This document shows positions 14,300-25,997 of a stretch of 64,000 bases of DNA, in pieces. Position 1 is the stretch's first letter. Each line of letters starts with the position of its first letter. Made by a program: the position numbers and the translations under genes. Under the pieces are notes generated by a model. It was not told the origin of the DNA, searched no databases, and worked only from the letters and a program-made list of their open reading frames with translations. Origin of the DNA: Amoebophrya sp. A120 (taxonomy: Eukaryota > Sar > Dinophyceae > Syndiniales > Amoebophryaceae); NCBI GenBank assembly GCA_905178155.1, contig CAJINV010000011.1, positions 3,591,076-3,655,075 on the forward strand, read 5' to 3'.

Positions 14300-15458
14300 A
14301 TTTATAGACATTGCCCCGCCCTTGCAGGGAAGGGGGGCTGCCAGCAGGTAGTCAATTGTTCGGCTGCGAACTACATCATAGCACAGACTTCGGACACGGA
14401 AAGTCTGCCAGTCTTGCTAACGAACAGCCCGCCCTTGCAGGGAAGGGAAGCTATCGGATGCTAGTTATTTAGACAAAAAAGCCTCGCCCTTGTAGGGAGG
14501 GGCGCCTAGCACGAGCTCGCAGCTGGTGCAAAAGTCTCTTCGCATAGCCGACCATGTAGCGGAAGACACTGAGCGAGACGCAACCTGCTTCCCGCAGGGA
14601 AGCTAGACACACTGGCCCCGGCTTTCTGGGAGCGGGTCTCAACGCAGTTAGGTTGGCCAGCAGCTAGCTAGCTACCGCGCGCGCCCCTCAGCGCTCGCAA
14701 GCACCAGGCGCAACGGCGCAACCCTGAGGCGCAGGTGGCGCGTCAGAGCACGCGGCCACTGCAGCAATAGGGACGCACGCCAAGCGCAGGCGCTGACGGC
14801 ACGAAGGGCCGCGACTGCCGAGAACCAACAAGAGGAAGCCGGGAGCTGCCGTAGTTCTTCGCCCGCATGGCCGGACTGCTGTGTGTGGTGGCACCGGCTT
14901 AGCCGGGGGACCCGCTATCTCTAGTAGCTTGCATTCGCTATGTCTTCCGCATCGCGCGGGCCTTGTGAGGAATGTAAGCCCAGGCGGGAGAGCATTGCGG
15001 CGCCCCTCCCCTTCTGCCTAAGATGCTGGGCAGACGAGGAGGGCGCAAAGCATCCGCGGAAGCGCAGGATGCCCCCCGGCCGCATCACCTACAGGCTAGT
15101 AGCTTATGGCCGATGTGTGCCGGCACTTCGCGGCAAAATCGAGCAACACGGCGCTAGCAGCGAGAATCGCCTTGATGTGGCCGTCAGGAACAAGGAATAG
15201 AGATTGCCGGAGCGTTTAAGCACGCCCGCCCCCCTTGGGGTCGCATAGGCTCCTCCCGGCTCCGATGTTCACCTCTTGCGCTGTTCGCCGGGCCTAGCCA
15301 GATCCATCGCGGACACAGAGGGTAGCCTCGCACCCTTGCTCGTCCGTACAAATCGTTTGGGTGGATCGCTTTCCCGGTGTCACGATCAAAAATCGAGCGG
15401 CACGTACCCCAGACACAGGGCAAAGTGCATCGTGTATAGTATATATTTATAGACATTG
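14300..15458. mobile_element. GC-rich insertion flanked by 14-bp direct repeats
   Basis: The 14-mer ATTTATAGACATTG occurs at 14300-14313 and again at 15445-15458. Between the copies lies about 1.13 kb of strongly GC-rich sequence, while both flanks are AT-rich. The insert contains repeated short hairpins around CCCTTGCAGGGAAGGG (near 14318, 14432, 14487 and, as CTTCCCGCAGGGAAG, near 14588). Its two ends are not inverted repeats of each other. The longest open frame on + is 14940-15200 (86 codons, Cys-rich start, Arg-rich); I do not recognise it. The arrangement suggests an insertion with a long target-site duplication, but the element type is unknown. Confidence 0.65.
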
Positions 15459-15966
15459 GTTGCTTATGCGAGTAAACGAAAAACTGGGAAGCGATGCATG
15501 TCGAGTTTGTCGCTTCACATTATTCAGGAATAGCAGTACTTACCGATTTTTTTTTTGAATTTATTTGTTGATAGTCTATTGCAATGTACATAGACATAGA
15601 GTCTTTCTTGTAAAGTAAAGCGAAAGTCTTAGTCTAAGTGACCAAGATCATGGGCAAAATCTATGTTGTAGTTTTGAGCTGAAAATTAACGACGACATTT
15701 AACGAGGATAACCACTACCACAAGCGAAGCACGCTTTCGTCAGCGCTATTGTACATCACACTTCTCGGATCCACACCACAAGAAGCCTCCCTCCAGGAGT
15801 TGAGCAACAGATTGAAGCAGTGATCATATATTCGGCGGTCGTGCACATTATATTCGCACAAATACGGTTTGGTGCGCTCCTCTTCTTGTTGTGATTAACT
15901 ACAACATCCCAAGAAGAACTTTTTTTTCTCGTCTGCACAAGACAAAAAACACAACTGGTGAAAATA
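15459..15966. other. Intergenic upstream region
   Basis: AT-rich spacer between the GC-rich insertion and the next start codon. No introner ends or coding signal seen. Confidence 0.5.
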
Positions 15967-18900
15967 ATGATGGACTTTCAACACCTGTGCGCAAGGGTTT
16001 TTTCCTTGCTGATAGCGGTCTCTAATGTCGCTTGTGCCAGTGGCGCGTGGATGGCTAGAGTTGCCCCGCGGGCTCCTCCTCCAAAAAATGCAACTAGTTT
16101 AGCAACTCGTCAGGGAAAAAGGAACACAAGCATCGGCAAGCCCAAACTCGATGAGAAAAGGAGAACCGGACAGGACGACGAGCAAGACGGAAACTTCGTT
16201 TCCACCCATGAAATAAGTAGCCGGAGAGCAGCAGCAGCGGCGCCGGCGCCGCGCCGCCGTATGATCCAGTTCGAAGATGATAGTGATTCAGATGACCCCG
16301 ATGCGCCGACCCCGGAGCATGTGTTGGCCCGCGTAAATCCGCAAATCGCCGCAGCCAGGCGACTCTGGGACCAACAGCAGGGGAAGATGCGGCGGGCCCG
16401 CGAAGAGGAAGAACAAGACGAGCGCAAAGAGTACACGGGGGAACCCGCGGCTGAGCCTTGGCACGTTGAGGAAGGCCGAGTGATGAGCAGAGATCATAGA
16501 GTAGATGATGACCTTGAAGGATTTGGAGCGTCCGTTTCGACGAAACTGCCTGCCAGTTCTAATACCACTGGAGACAACACCTTCTTCGGTGCAGGTGCTG
16601 GACCTTCACCGGCGAAGAGGACCAACAAGGAAGACACCGACGCGTCCATCGAAGAGATTCGCGGCCTCATGGCGAAGCTGCAGTCAAGCCTTGAGACTAG
16701 AAGTGGTGCAGCGACTCCACTTACTGCACTACCATCGAGTGGTGACGAGCTGGAGCCCCTGGTGTCTGATTCATCATCTCCCAGTAGTTCTACTACTACT
16801 CCAGCCTCCCAGAGGACGCCCTCGCCTGATTCATTTCCGAGCGCGGCCGCGTTGTCGGGTGGAGCAGGTGCAGGAGGTCCTTCTTCCGGACGAGCGGAAG
16901 TCAAGCCTGCAAGTGGTCTTTCTTTTCGGGAAAATCATGCGTTGCGGCCCCCTCGTCTGACACTACCCCCAAGCTTCAAACCTTCGCAAAGGCTTCGCCA
17001 CGCAGCACCGGTTTCGGATCCGGACATGTTGGTTAATGAAGAAGAGCGGAGTTGCTATCGGGGAGATCATGACGATGATGCAAATCGTGGTGCTACAACA
17101 ACTCTGCTCTCTGACTCCAACGGTGATCGTCAGAGCTGCTCTACTAGTACTGACGAGGAGGAGGCCGCTACGCCCAAGATTCGGCCCCAGGGCGACACCT
17201 TCCGCAAATTGCAGACCGCGAAGGGGCTTGACCGGTCGGACGCCTACAGTCTGCTCGAGACAGTCCGCAACACGCCGCACGAACTGGTGGAGCACGCGCG
17301 GTTGGTACAGCAATTTGGGAAACATTGGATCGAACTGCTAGGCCGCGGGGATAAAATGAGCAACGGCCTGATAGGAGATAGAACAAGTACTAGAAGTAGA
17401 AACAAAAATCTGGAGCCGGGCGACTTTTGGGGTATGTCGCAGTTTGGCTTCGCGAGTAAATCAGGAGCAAGAGCAGCTGGAAATAAGTCGTGGCTCCTCA
17501 GTAGAAGTGCACCTGTATTGAATAGAGCTGGTGGAAATGATGGTCGAGCGGTCACCAGCGCCCGCACTGCAGAGCAGGGGGTCGACGTCCTGCAGGGCGA
17601 TTACGACACTAATAAACTGGATTATCTGTATGCGGATCCATCGCCGAACCTGGTCGTCTTGGCCGCCGTGGTGCGAAAAGTTTGTCGGGCCGCCAGCGTC
17701 GAGGGCCTGCTGCTATCCAGCGAAGTGGAAACGCGGGAAGAACAGCAGGTGCTCGAATTTTGCACCATCATCCGCGAAACTTGGACAAAACACGCACGCG
17801 TTCTGGGCGGGACTCCCGGAAGTCTAGTTTTACTGAAAGCCTGGCTAGGGGACGACGACGAGGACAGTGGTCTTCAAGATGCTGAATTTCATTTGCAGCC
17901 CGAGCACGACGAACAGAGCAAGAAAGCGGAGCTCCCACCTGCAAGCGGCTTTCACCCGCCTGCGCGTCATCAGCCAGCACTTCTGCGGAGCAATGGCCTT
18001 GGTTTATTTGCGCCGGGGGGGCCGCGACGTTCTTATTCTGACTCTCCGCCAGAGGAAGGGTCCACAATATCCTCCACTGAGACGGAAAGCAGCGCGCCTG
18101 CGCCCTCCAGCGTCGCGTCAAGCCAAGAGAGCCGTTATGCAGCCCTGAGGGAGTATGGATGTGTCAGAGTTGAAATCGACAAAGTTGAAATAATTTGCCA
18201 TGCATAAAATGGATGCCAGTTGGAACCCAGTTTCCAAGTGGCGCATGACAAATCTCGGCGGTCCCTAAATCCAGTTTGTCATGCTGTTTAGGCAAAGAAG
18301 AGTGATTTTCTCATGCTACTTTAGCAGCTCGAGCTGTAACCCCAAACAGGCTTACAATCGGCCTCACTTGCCTGCTCTGCAACGCACGCACCTCCGGCCA
18401 TGCATTTTATGCATTACAGATTATTTCAACTTTGACGATTTCAAACCTGACGCCTCCATAGGGAGAAGTTGCAGGAAGGAGAGCGCGCCCTGGAGGCCAC
18501 GGTACTGACGAACATGAGCGAGCTATCCAAGAAAAAAACGTTGTTAGTGTAAATTTGTGATGCTCAACATGCAAGATTATTGCGTCTGTCATGCTTGGCA
18601 TGCGTCGCAGGGTCCATTAAAGAGCGTTTTCGCGTACTATCTGCCCATGACAGGTTTTTGCTGTCATGCCAGACAAATTTGTAATGCTGTTCCTCCAAAA
18701 AAGTTACACCTACAATGTTTTTTTCTTGGATACGAGCTAGCGACCGTGGGAACATCAACGAACCAAAACCTGGCACACAAGAGCCGCGGCTCGCCCGAGG
18801 GCGTGGAGACGGTGCACCTCGTATGGCGGCGATTGGAAAAACGCGCTCGAGCGGATCTGTCCGCGCGGCAGAGCCTCCGCACCTCGCTGCAGCTCGCCTG

Positions 18901-21057
18901 CCGGCTCTTGAAAATGGGGCCAACTTCTACGCCAAGTTCGTCTCCCTCTCCTGGCGACTACAGCACGGGAGAAAGCGTTGTCAGCCCGGGGCTGATTCTG
19001 GGGTTGAAGTTGAACAACTCCGCGGATGTCGGTTCCGCAGAAGAAGCTGTTGTTGCTGAGGACAAGGACCAGTATCAGCGAAGCAAAAAGCAAGAGGCTA
19101 CTTCTTGGTCTACTACAACTTCCCGTGCAGCTGCCAACATCGACTTCAGGTTGCTTCACCGACTTGCCCGCCAATGCAACAAGAGGGAAAAGAAGGAAAA
19201 GACCACGATCAGAGGGATGAAGTTCTCCGAGCTGCTAAACGGCAAGGTATACCAAGAGAAGGAAAAGCAAGGCGAGGTTAGGACGTCACCGGGGAAGATC
19301 GTACCCGTATACGTCTTAAAAGCCGTCCACCCAGTACCGTCCCCGTTGGCCACTGCAATCGAGAGACTGGGCGAGTGGCAGGCAGCGCTCGAGCGGAAAT
19401 TTGCGCTACAAGCAGCAGAAGACCAGATGAGCAGTAATTCGAAAATAAATGCTCCTGCAACTTCTAGGAGTCACCTTCTCTCAGTCTTACGACCAGACAC
19501 TAAGCGGCAGGCGGAGGATGGCGCAAGGAGGTACGTGGGCTATGTGAAGCGGCTGAGGGAGCAACTCCGAGAAAAGATCCAATGGTACCGCGATCCGTGT
19601 AAGGGCGGCCGCTGGATGGAGGCAGAATTAGTCACGAAAGAGGAGGGGTCATCTACCGACATCGAATACGCCGACCGCATCTATGGAAGTTGAAGTTCTC
19701 AAACGTTACATTCGCAATCGTTGCATGAATTTGTGATGCAAGAATAGTAAAAGTGTAATTGTACTGAGTGGCAGGCCGTGGCCCTGACCGGGGGGTATTT
19801 TGCTTTTTGCGCCTCCTGCGTTAGTAACGTCAAATTAGCAAGGAACAAGTTCGTTGTGTGGACAACGGGGGCTGATGCTGATTGAGAACCTAACGGTTCT
19901 TGAGAATCATGTAACAGTTGAGAGTGTAACGGTTGAGAATCCCATACCATTGACAAGGGGAAAGAGAAACACACACTACAAAAAGACGTACCCCGTGCAA
20001 AAATTTTACACCGCCGTAGCCACGACCTAAAAATGAACGACTTTTTTCTCGTTGTACTCGTTGAGGCTGACAAGAAATATCTGTATGCTCATGCAAAATT
20101 ATGAATATACAAATGATTTTAGTAGAACAGCGTGGGATAATTTTGCATAATCCATGAGCACGATCAGTTCGTCTGAATAAAGTGTGTAAAAAGTACAATC
20201 TCAATATGTCATACAGATCGATGACCGCCACCGCTGCATCGTCCTTTTGCATACGTATGGACGTCGATGAGAAACTTGTAAGTGGATCTACCGTCGTGAA
20301 GAGCTTTTTTCCAGGATAGAGCGGGGTCAAGCATTTGCGGAAAACGATTCGGGAGTCCATGATTATGTTAGGCGGTACGATTCCGGAGGACCAAGAACGC
20401 GCGTTTCGTCCCATGCATCCGCTTTGCTGTCCCGTGTTACCGAACTTCCGCCATCCCGACCGTGTTACCGAGCTAGAAAAAATGCAGATACCGAACGTGC
20501 AACAGAGAGCCGCGCTCGCCCGTGTGGTCGCACCCACGGCCGCGATCGGACAGCCTCTGCAGGCTAGTGATCGTGTTGTGCAGGCAGGTCCTCGTCCAAC
20601 AGCGCAAGAGCGTCCGGCTGCCGCTGGTTGTACAACTTCTAGCCACTCAAGAGCAGTAGACGCAGGCAGGAGAGAAGAAGTACTACAAGGTAGAAATTTA
20701 CTCCTCGCGGACTCTAGTACAGCGGCCTCCTCGTCGACCGCATCTTCTTCATCTCCATTTTTACCATTTTCACAACATCCCTCATTTGCGACCGCGGGGT
20801 TCCAGAGGGGTCTACAACCGGGGGGCGCACCATACATCACCTTCCAACCACCTCCGCGCCCCAGTCAGGTTTCGTCTGCGTCAACTGGTGCGTCAAGAAT
20901 GGCTGGAGGGGCGCCGTTGGCGTCGTCCACTTCGGAGCAGGTCGGGGAGGAAAATGGAGTAAAAGCCGCCGCCTTGTCCCTGCGCAGCATTGCCAACCCC
21001 GGAGCCGACGCAGCAGCCCCGCAGACCATCGGAAAAGCGGAGCTGGAGATGTGGTAA
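15967..21057 (+). CDS. Large secreted low-complexity protein, function unknown
   Basis: Model of 1,368 aa from exons 15967-18153, 18466-18523, 18738-19681, 19952-20077, 20224-20277 and 20320-21057. All junctions keep phase. Two consecutive ATGs open MMDFQHLCARVFSLLIAVS-NVACASGA, a clear signal peptide, so export or endomembrane entry is likely. The rest is disordered and charged: Arg/Glu-rich near residues 40-170, Ser/Thr/Pro-rich to about 330, more ordered helical stretches such as GDTFRKLQTAKGLDRSDAYS, and basic helical segments near the end of exon 3 (RRYVGYVKRLREQLREK). The C-terminus is Ser/Ala/Pro-rich and ends LEMW. Four introns are introners; the last is a 42-nt intron with donor GTAAGT. 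I recognise no domain. The exon at 20224 is the least certain because the element before it lacks a clear target duplication. Confidence 0.68.
18154..18460. mobile_element. Introner, family A
   Basis: TIR of about 55 bp: TATGGATGTGTCAGAGTTGA left, AAACCTGACGCCTCCATA right, with AAAGTTGAAATAATTTG inside. Duplication GGGAG. Excision joins YAALRE to KLQEGERALE in frame. Closely related along its length to 6749-7056 in a different gene. Confidence 0.93.
18524..18732. mobile_element. Introner, family H
   Basis: Left TATCCAAGAAAAAAACGTTG, right AATGTTTTTTTCTTGGATA. Duplication CGAGC. Excision joins LTNMSE to LATVGTSTNQ in frame. Only 58 nt of exon separate it from the preceding introner. Confidence 0.92.
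19682..19946. mobile_element. Introner, family E
   Basis: Left TATGGAAGTTGAAGTTCTCA, right GTAACGGTTGAGAATCCCATA, matching the lipase copy at 2738-2958. Duplication GCATC/CCATT is degraded, but a 5-bp offset still joins YADRI to DKGKEKHTLQ in frame. Confidence 0.78.
20078..20218. mobile_element. Probable introner, family J
   Basis: Left TATCTGTATGCTCATGCAAA and right GTCATACAGAT are inverted. A second inverted pair, TGCTCATGCAAAATTATG and ATAATTTTGCATAATCCATGAGCA-like sequence, lies inside. No target duplication is clear. A 5-bp offset keeps the frame (ADKK to TATAASSF). Confidence 0.55.
20278..20319 (+). other. Very short GT-AG intron (42 nt)
   Basis: Donor CTT|GTAAGT and acceptor TTTTTTCCAGGATAG|AGC. 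A nearer AG (CCAG at 20311-20314) puts an in-frame stop next, so the second AG is preferred. It joins DVDEKL to SGVKHLRKT. Confidence 0.5.
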
Positions 21058-24000
21058 ATATAGGTCTCCGACGACAATAAGAACAGGCGCAACTCCTGTT
21101 CTGTGCAGCCCGGACAAGTACGTCCTTCATTTTTCCCCATTTTGACCGGAATAAAAGACCCAAAAATAACACAAAACTCACAAGAAAGTCGCTGATAGGA
21201 AAGTAACTCGAACTACAACATGAAGAACTACTAGTAGGTACCTCCCGCAAGCTCCTTTTTTACTTTTTTCGAGCAGAGGGATTTCTTTTTCTACTACGTA
21301 CTCGTACTAACGCACGCTACCAAGAGCGCATACTGGTCCGCAGCGTTGCAGTTCGTAGTTACTCGACTTACAGTTAGACATGAAATGAACGAAGAGAACG
21401 CAAGCCGTTCAGGCAGGCACACGTATCTAGAAATTATACGTCGGTCTCGGTACCGCATTCACTCACATAAATGTATGATCTGTGGTAATATCTGATGTAA
21501 GTAAATTCCTGCATTAGGTTCGATTCCTGGTCCGTTTTCTACGACGAGTTAACGAAAAGCGGTCAACAACCTTATTTGATTACGTGCACTAGCACTTCTT
21601 GCTCTTGAACTTGATGATAGAACTAAAAAATACGGCATCCTGAACAAGATGATCGCGCAACCGTTTCGGTAGCGGAACAAGCGACAGCCGAACGGCAGGT
21701 GGTGAACAGGACTTTTGATCCGCCACTTCGCAACTCTAACTGAGCAAAACTGCACTTAAATAATCTGCGACGTTGTGCTAGCACATAGACATAACTTAAC
21801 TGTCTATTTGGACAAAAAAAGCACGATGACCAAAAGCACGAAAAAAAGAGAAGGAAAGGCAAGAACCGGAACGACGAGCCAGCGCTAATATGCAAAAATC
21901 ATTGGAAGAATTTGATTTAATTCCTGGGCAACAAGTTGAGAATCACTTCACATTCACCAAGGGCGGGAGGCTCTTTTCGGTGAAGTATTCTGCAAGACGC
22001 GTTTCCCCGGGAAGATAACATTGTATTCTTCCTTTGTCTTGAGCACAGACAACTAACAGGAATAGCACTGATTAGAAAGCATCAGCTTTATTCCTTTAGT
22101 AGTAGTTACAATTCATCGCGGTTACGTAGTACTAGTTTCGCATATATATTTTCCACTACTCGTACTCGCGTACACTTGTACTCAAACTCCTGTATCTGTT
22201 GTATCTGTAATTTGTTGTAGAAATGTGCTGTGAAAGATGAGGAATAAGTGCTAGCTTGGAGGAATCATTTTTCGGGGCCCGGAAAGAAAGGTTCTCCTGC
22301 AGGTGCCGAAGACATGGCGCCGCCCATGTATTATTTGCAATCTTGACTACAGCATCAGCACCGAAAAATGAAACTCCAAGTCGCACTAAACCTTCGACGA
22401 TGTGTTTTGATCAAGGAGTCAGTTGTGTGCAAGATCGACCTGACACTCGAAGTGAAGAAACTAGAATGTCAAAAGGTCGAGATCTGTAGTCATGGGACCG
22501 GTCTCATATTACCAGATGGAAATGGAATCATTTATTTAGACCTGTTGTGAGAATATGATTTCGCATCTGTGTTGTGTTGCCTGTCTGTCGTCCTAACAGG
22601 TCATTGCGCAACTTTACGACCTGATTAAGCTAGCTTTACTTTTGAACACTTTTTTTATCCTAAATTAAACAATAGCAATGACCGGCAGGTGGGGGGGGAA
22701 GCTGCGACTCGCTTCCATTTGCAACGGTTAGCTCAGAAAGGTATGACCGCAGTGAAAAGACAAATACAACAGTACCAAACTGTACTTGTCGTATGATTCG
22801 CTCCAGCTGACGATTTCTCGTTCCACCTATTTCAACCGAAAAATTTCAGGCGTAGTTTGAAACTAGTATCTCTGTTGTATGATGGATGAAACAAATAGCA
22901 CTACAAATCAAAAACAAAATCTACAAAACTAAACTGCTCTTCTATTGATACTTCAGCGACAAATAAAAACAACAGGCGTACCCGTACGAAAATTAAAAAT
23001 ATTCGCCTATCTAGAAGAAGATCATGATCATGGGGTCGTCCATGGTGGATGAAGAGCATGATTTACCAACGCAGGACCAGGAGGATCATCAACTACAAGC
23101 GGTTGCATATCTTGTTGGATAGCGCACTGGTTTTGGCTGGCTGTTGTATGTGGTGCAGTTGTGCCACCGACCGGGACCGAAGCACGTGCACTGCGACAGG
23201 AACACACGAGTTATTACGACGAGCTTTTTTTATCGAGAAGTATTACTACGTACTAGCGCAGAACTTTTTTTAGGCATGGCATGAGTACATACAACTAGAG
23301 AGTAGACATGAACCACACATGGGTATTAGCACGAGGTTACACTGTATTTCTTGATATCCTTGGAGCTGTCGCGTAGTTGTACGTGAGTCGCAACGAACAA
23401 TACTAGACTACAGCTCTTTATTTGGATTTTATCGTGTCACCGAGTACGGATGATTTTTAGCTTTATCAATCGCAGGACCAAGAGGTGTGCAAATAAGAAG
23501 CTTGATGTGCGATGTGATCGCGTCTTATCCGATGAGAGGAATCATCACTAATCGCTGCGGTAAAATTATATGATGCTGTTGCTGTGCTACCACCCACCCG
23601 GGTGGTAATTGTAATTTTACGAAATGCTGGATATGGATATTGTGTACGAGGCTGAAACACAGTCACAAAAGTTATTACAAAGGAGAAAAATGACAATGAG
23701 GAAACCTTAACCTACTTCGGGGAGCGTTTCTAAAAACTTGTTGTCGAAGAACAAATTCGGCCAAACACCCGACCAAAGAAGTGGTGTTCAGGAGCGAACG
23801 AGCACTGCAAAGAAGTAACGTCCAGAAAATGCAGATGATCGTCGTCTCACTTTCCAAGCGATCTGGTAATCTGGGATCCCGCGATCTGCGTGGGGACTGC
23901 ATAAGATATAGGCAAGCGTGAGCGTGTTTCATCCAAGATCGTTCTTCACGATGAACAGTGGTCGTGCCCTTCAAGTCGGTGCCCCTCCGCCCGCGTTGCG

Positions 24001-24557
24001 TCCGCGCTTCGCCACCAGTACCAGTACCAGTCGTTGAGGACTACTCTCTCTCTCTCTGCTCTGTCGAACTGATGATAACTCACGTATATGTTGATTGCAG
24101 GTGTCGATGCATACCTCTGAAACTAAGCACAAATGCTTGGAAGTGCCGAACTGAAGATAGATCAAGATCTTCAATAATCATGTACCTATGAAAATACAAA
24201 TAGGCACACGGTCAAAAATGTTTGGAAGTGCTGACCTGAAGATCAAGATGTTCAGAAGTCGTAGCCTGGTATGTCATCATCTTGGTTCACCCTGCTCGTT
24301 GCTGCTCTTTCTCAGGCGGATTTCAATGCTTAGCTTCGTCAGGCGTGGCATGATATCACATTTGGTTTAATTTCACTATCATACGGAAAAAAGGCTCTCT
24401 TTAAATAAATTTTTTGATTTTCTATTTGTTTTATGTATTTGTAGGCCTGTAGAAAATAAACCTGAATCGCACATTTTTGTTTTTTCGAGGACAACGATCG
24501 TCAGGGCTCTTCAACATCGCAGCTCGCTTAGTGTAGAACACAACAAGAACGCGTACC
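21058..24557. other. Long intergenic spacer, no gene seen
   Basis: About 3.5 kb, mostly AT-rich, with only short random open frames on both strands. I see a CT microsatellite near 24044-24062. Two diverged copies of a stretch containing TTGGAAGTGC and CTGAAGAT lie near 24130 and 24220. No introner termini, RNA genes or conserved protein segments could be supported. Confidence 0.5.
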
Positions 24558-25997
24558 ATGTTGATGTTTCGATGGTTTTTGTTTGGAGCCGGAGGGGTAT
24601 TCCGAGGTATGGCAGTGAAACCACAAATGGAAAAATCAACGGACGGCGAAGGCAGTTCAACTTCTGGCAGCAGTAGCTCTGCTTCTGCGCGTTATAATGT
24701 TCGAACCCGAGGAGCAGAAGGAGAAGACAGTGTGGAAGTGCATGCTACCACTTGTAGCGAAGATCGAGATTCCAAGGGTCGTTCACGCAAGAGAGCGAAA
24801 CTAGGAGAATTCGGCAAGCAGCAGGCATCGCTATCTCTATCCTCTGTTTTTGGTGCAGGCGGCGAGGGCATCGGCCCGCAGCTACAGGAGCGCCTGCGAG
24901 TACACCTCGATGGTGTGACCGAATTCGTGGTCCTCCCAGTGCTGTATAATAATTCTAGCGGCGCAGCGCCCGCGTGCACCTCCGGTGAGGCTGACGGGAA
25001 CAAAGGGGAGCGGGAAAATAAATGGCGCAAGGAGCACATCCAGGCTTTGGCGAGGGAACAGCGACAAGCCCGCGGAAAACGACTGCGCGAAGTCGTGGCT
25101 CAGGCGGAGAACCTCGCAGAGGAATACAGGTATCCACTGTAAAATCCCCGCACACGACATACAATTACATCAAATGCAGTCTTTGCATGACAAAACTTGC
25201 CTTCAAGTGAGCATGACAAGCGTTACAGTTAGATTTGGCGAAATTCGTACTGCGTTTTGATTTTGTACATGTACTACGGGAAATTTGTGCTGCATAAGAG
25301 GAGCGGAACTTTGGACAGGATTGGACAAGGTGTTGATACAGAAGACGAGGCTAGGCGCAAGATCGCGCGCGTTGGTTCGGCAATTGCAACCTTGGCAGAC
25401 GACTTCCCGCCAGGCAGAGACACGATCGACGTGTTGAAACGCATTTGGGACGCGACGCTTTGCATGGCTATATTTAGGCCTGGCATATACCTGGGGGATA
25501 TAGGGAGCCGACCGCCTGTCCAAGTGGTGCTCGCATTAGAGAAGCTTGCGGTCGCCAATGTTGACAAGAGGAATCATGTGTCGGCTGAGGTGAGAGAGGC
25601 GGCGATCCGCCAGTTGTTTCTGCTCCGCGTGGAGGAGGCTACCAAGTTGCCGAGCCGGCCCCTATTTGGACAAACCCTCAAGGCGGAGCTCCGCGTTTTG
25701 CAACACTTGGCAAGTGAATTCAAAGAGGCACTCTTCAGCGCCTGGTGCAATCTTCAGGATCTACTCGCGCTGATGGACGAGGAGGGGCGCGGGCGGGGAG
25801 CGTTGCCGTTGCCGTTGCGGCTCCTGCATTCAATCGCAGATGACGCAGGTGGATTTTACCGGGATGGGCGGGATGATCGTATGCGGGATGATCGTATGCG
25901 GGCCGTGCAAGAGTTGGAAGAGCTGACGAAAGTGACGGACCTGCAAATCAGTTTCTTGCAGGAGAAGGAGAGAACCGCAGGGACGACGAGCAAGTAG
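24558..25997 (+). CDS. Unknown protein, basic/Ser-rich N-terminus and helical C-terminus
   Basis: 422 aa from exons 24558-25130 and 25302-25997, separated by a family F introner whose removal joins LAEEYR to SGTLDRIGQG in frame. The start ATG follows ACC and opens a hydrophobic MLMFRWFLFGAGGVF, possibly a signal peptide or anchor. Then come a Ser-rich stretch, a basic patch (GRSRKRAKLGEF) and a segment reading GIGPQLQERLRVHLDGVTEF. The second half is helical and Leu-rich (EVREAAIRQLFLLRVEEA, AELRVLQHLASEFKEALF). It carries a small perfect duplication, DDRMRDDRMR, and ends TAGTTSK. I do not recognise a family. The coding call rests on the long frame rejoined across the introner and on codon bias. 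Confidence 0.72.
25131..25296. mobile_element. Introner, family F
   Basis: Left TATCCACTGTAAAATCCCCG, right ACGGGAAATTTGTGCTGCATA, sharing TGTACATGTACTACGGGAAA with the lipase copy 6516-6669. Duplication ACAGG/AGAGG, one mismatch. Confidence 0.87.

Noticed and set aside
14940-15200. 86-codon open frame with CEECKP and Arg/Lys-rich stretches inside the GC-rich insertion
   Set aside because: GC-rich composition keeps several frames open; no recognisable motif or supporting context.
20240-20320. Frame reading IDDRHRCIVLLHTYGRR after the element at 20078
   Set aside because: It hits a stop at once, whereas the frame reading ASSFCIRMDVDEKL ends at a strong GTAAGT donor and continues in the next exon.
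21513-21540. GGTTCGATTCC resembling a tRNA T-arm
   Set aside because: No acceptor stem, D-arm or anticodon arm can be built at the right distance upstream.
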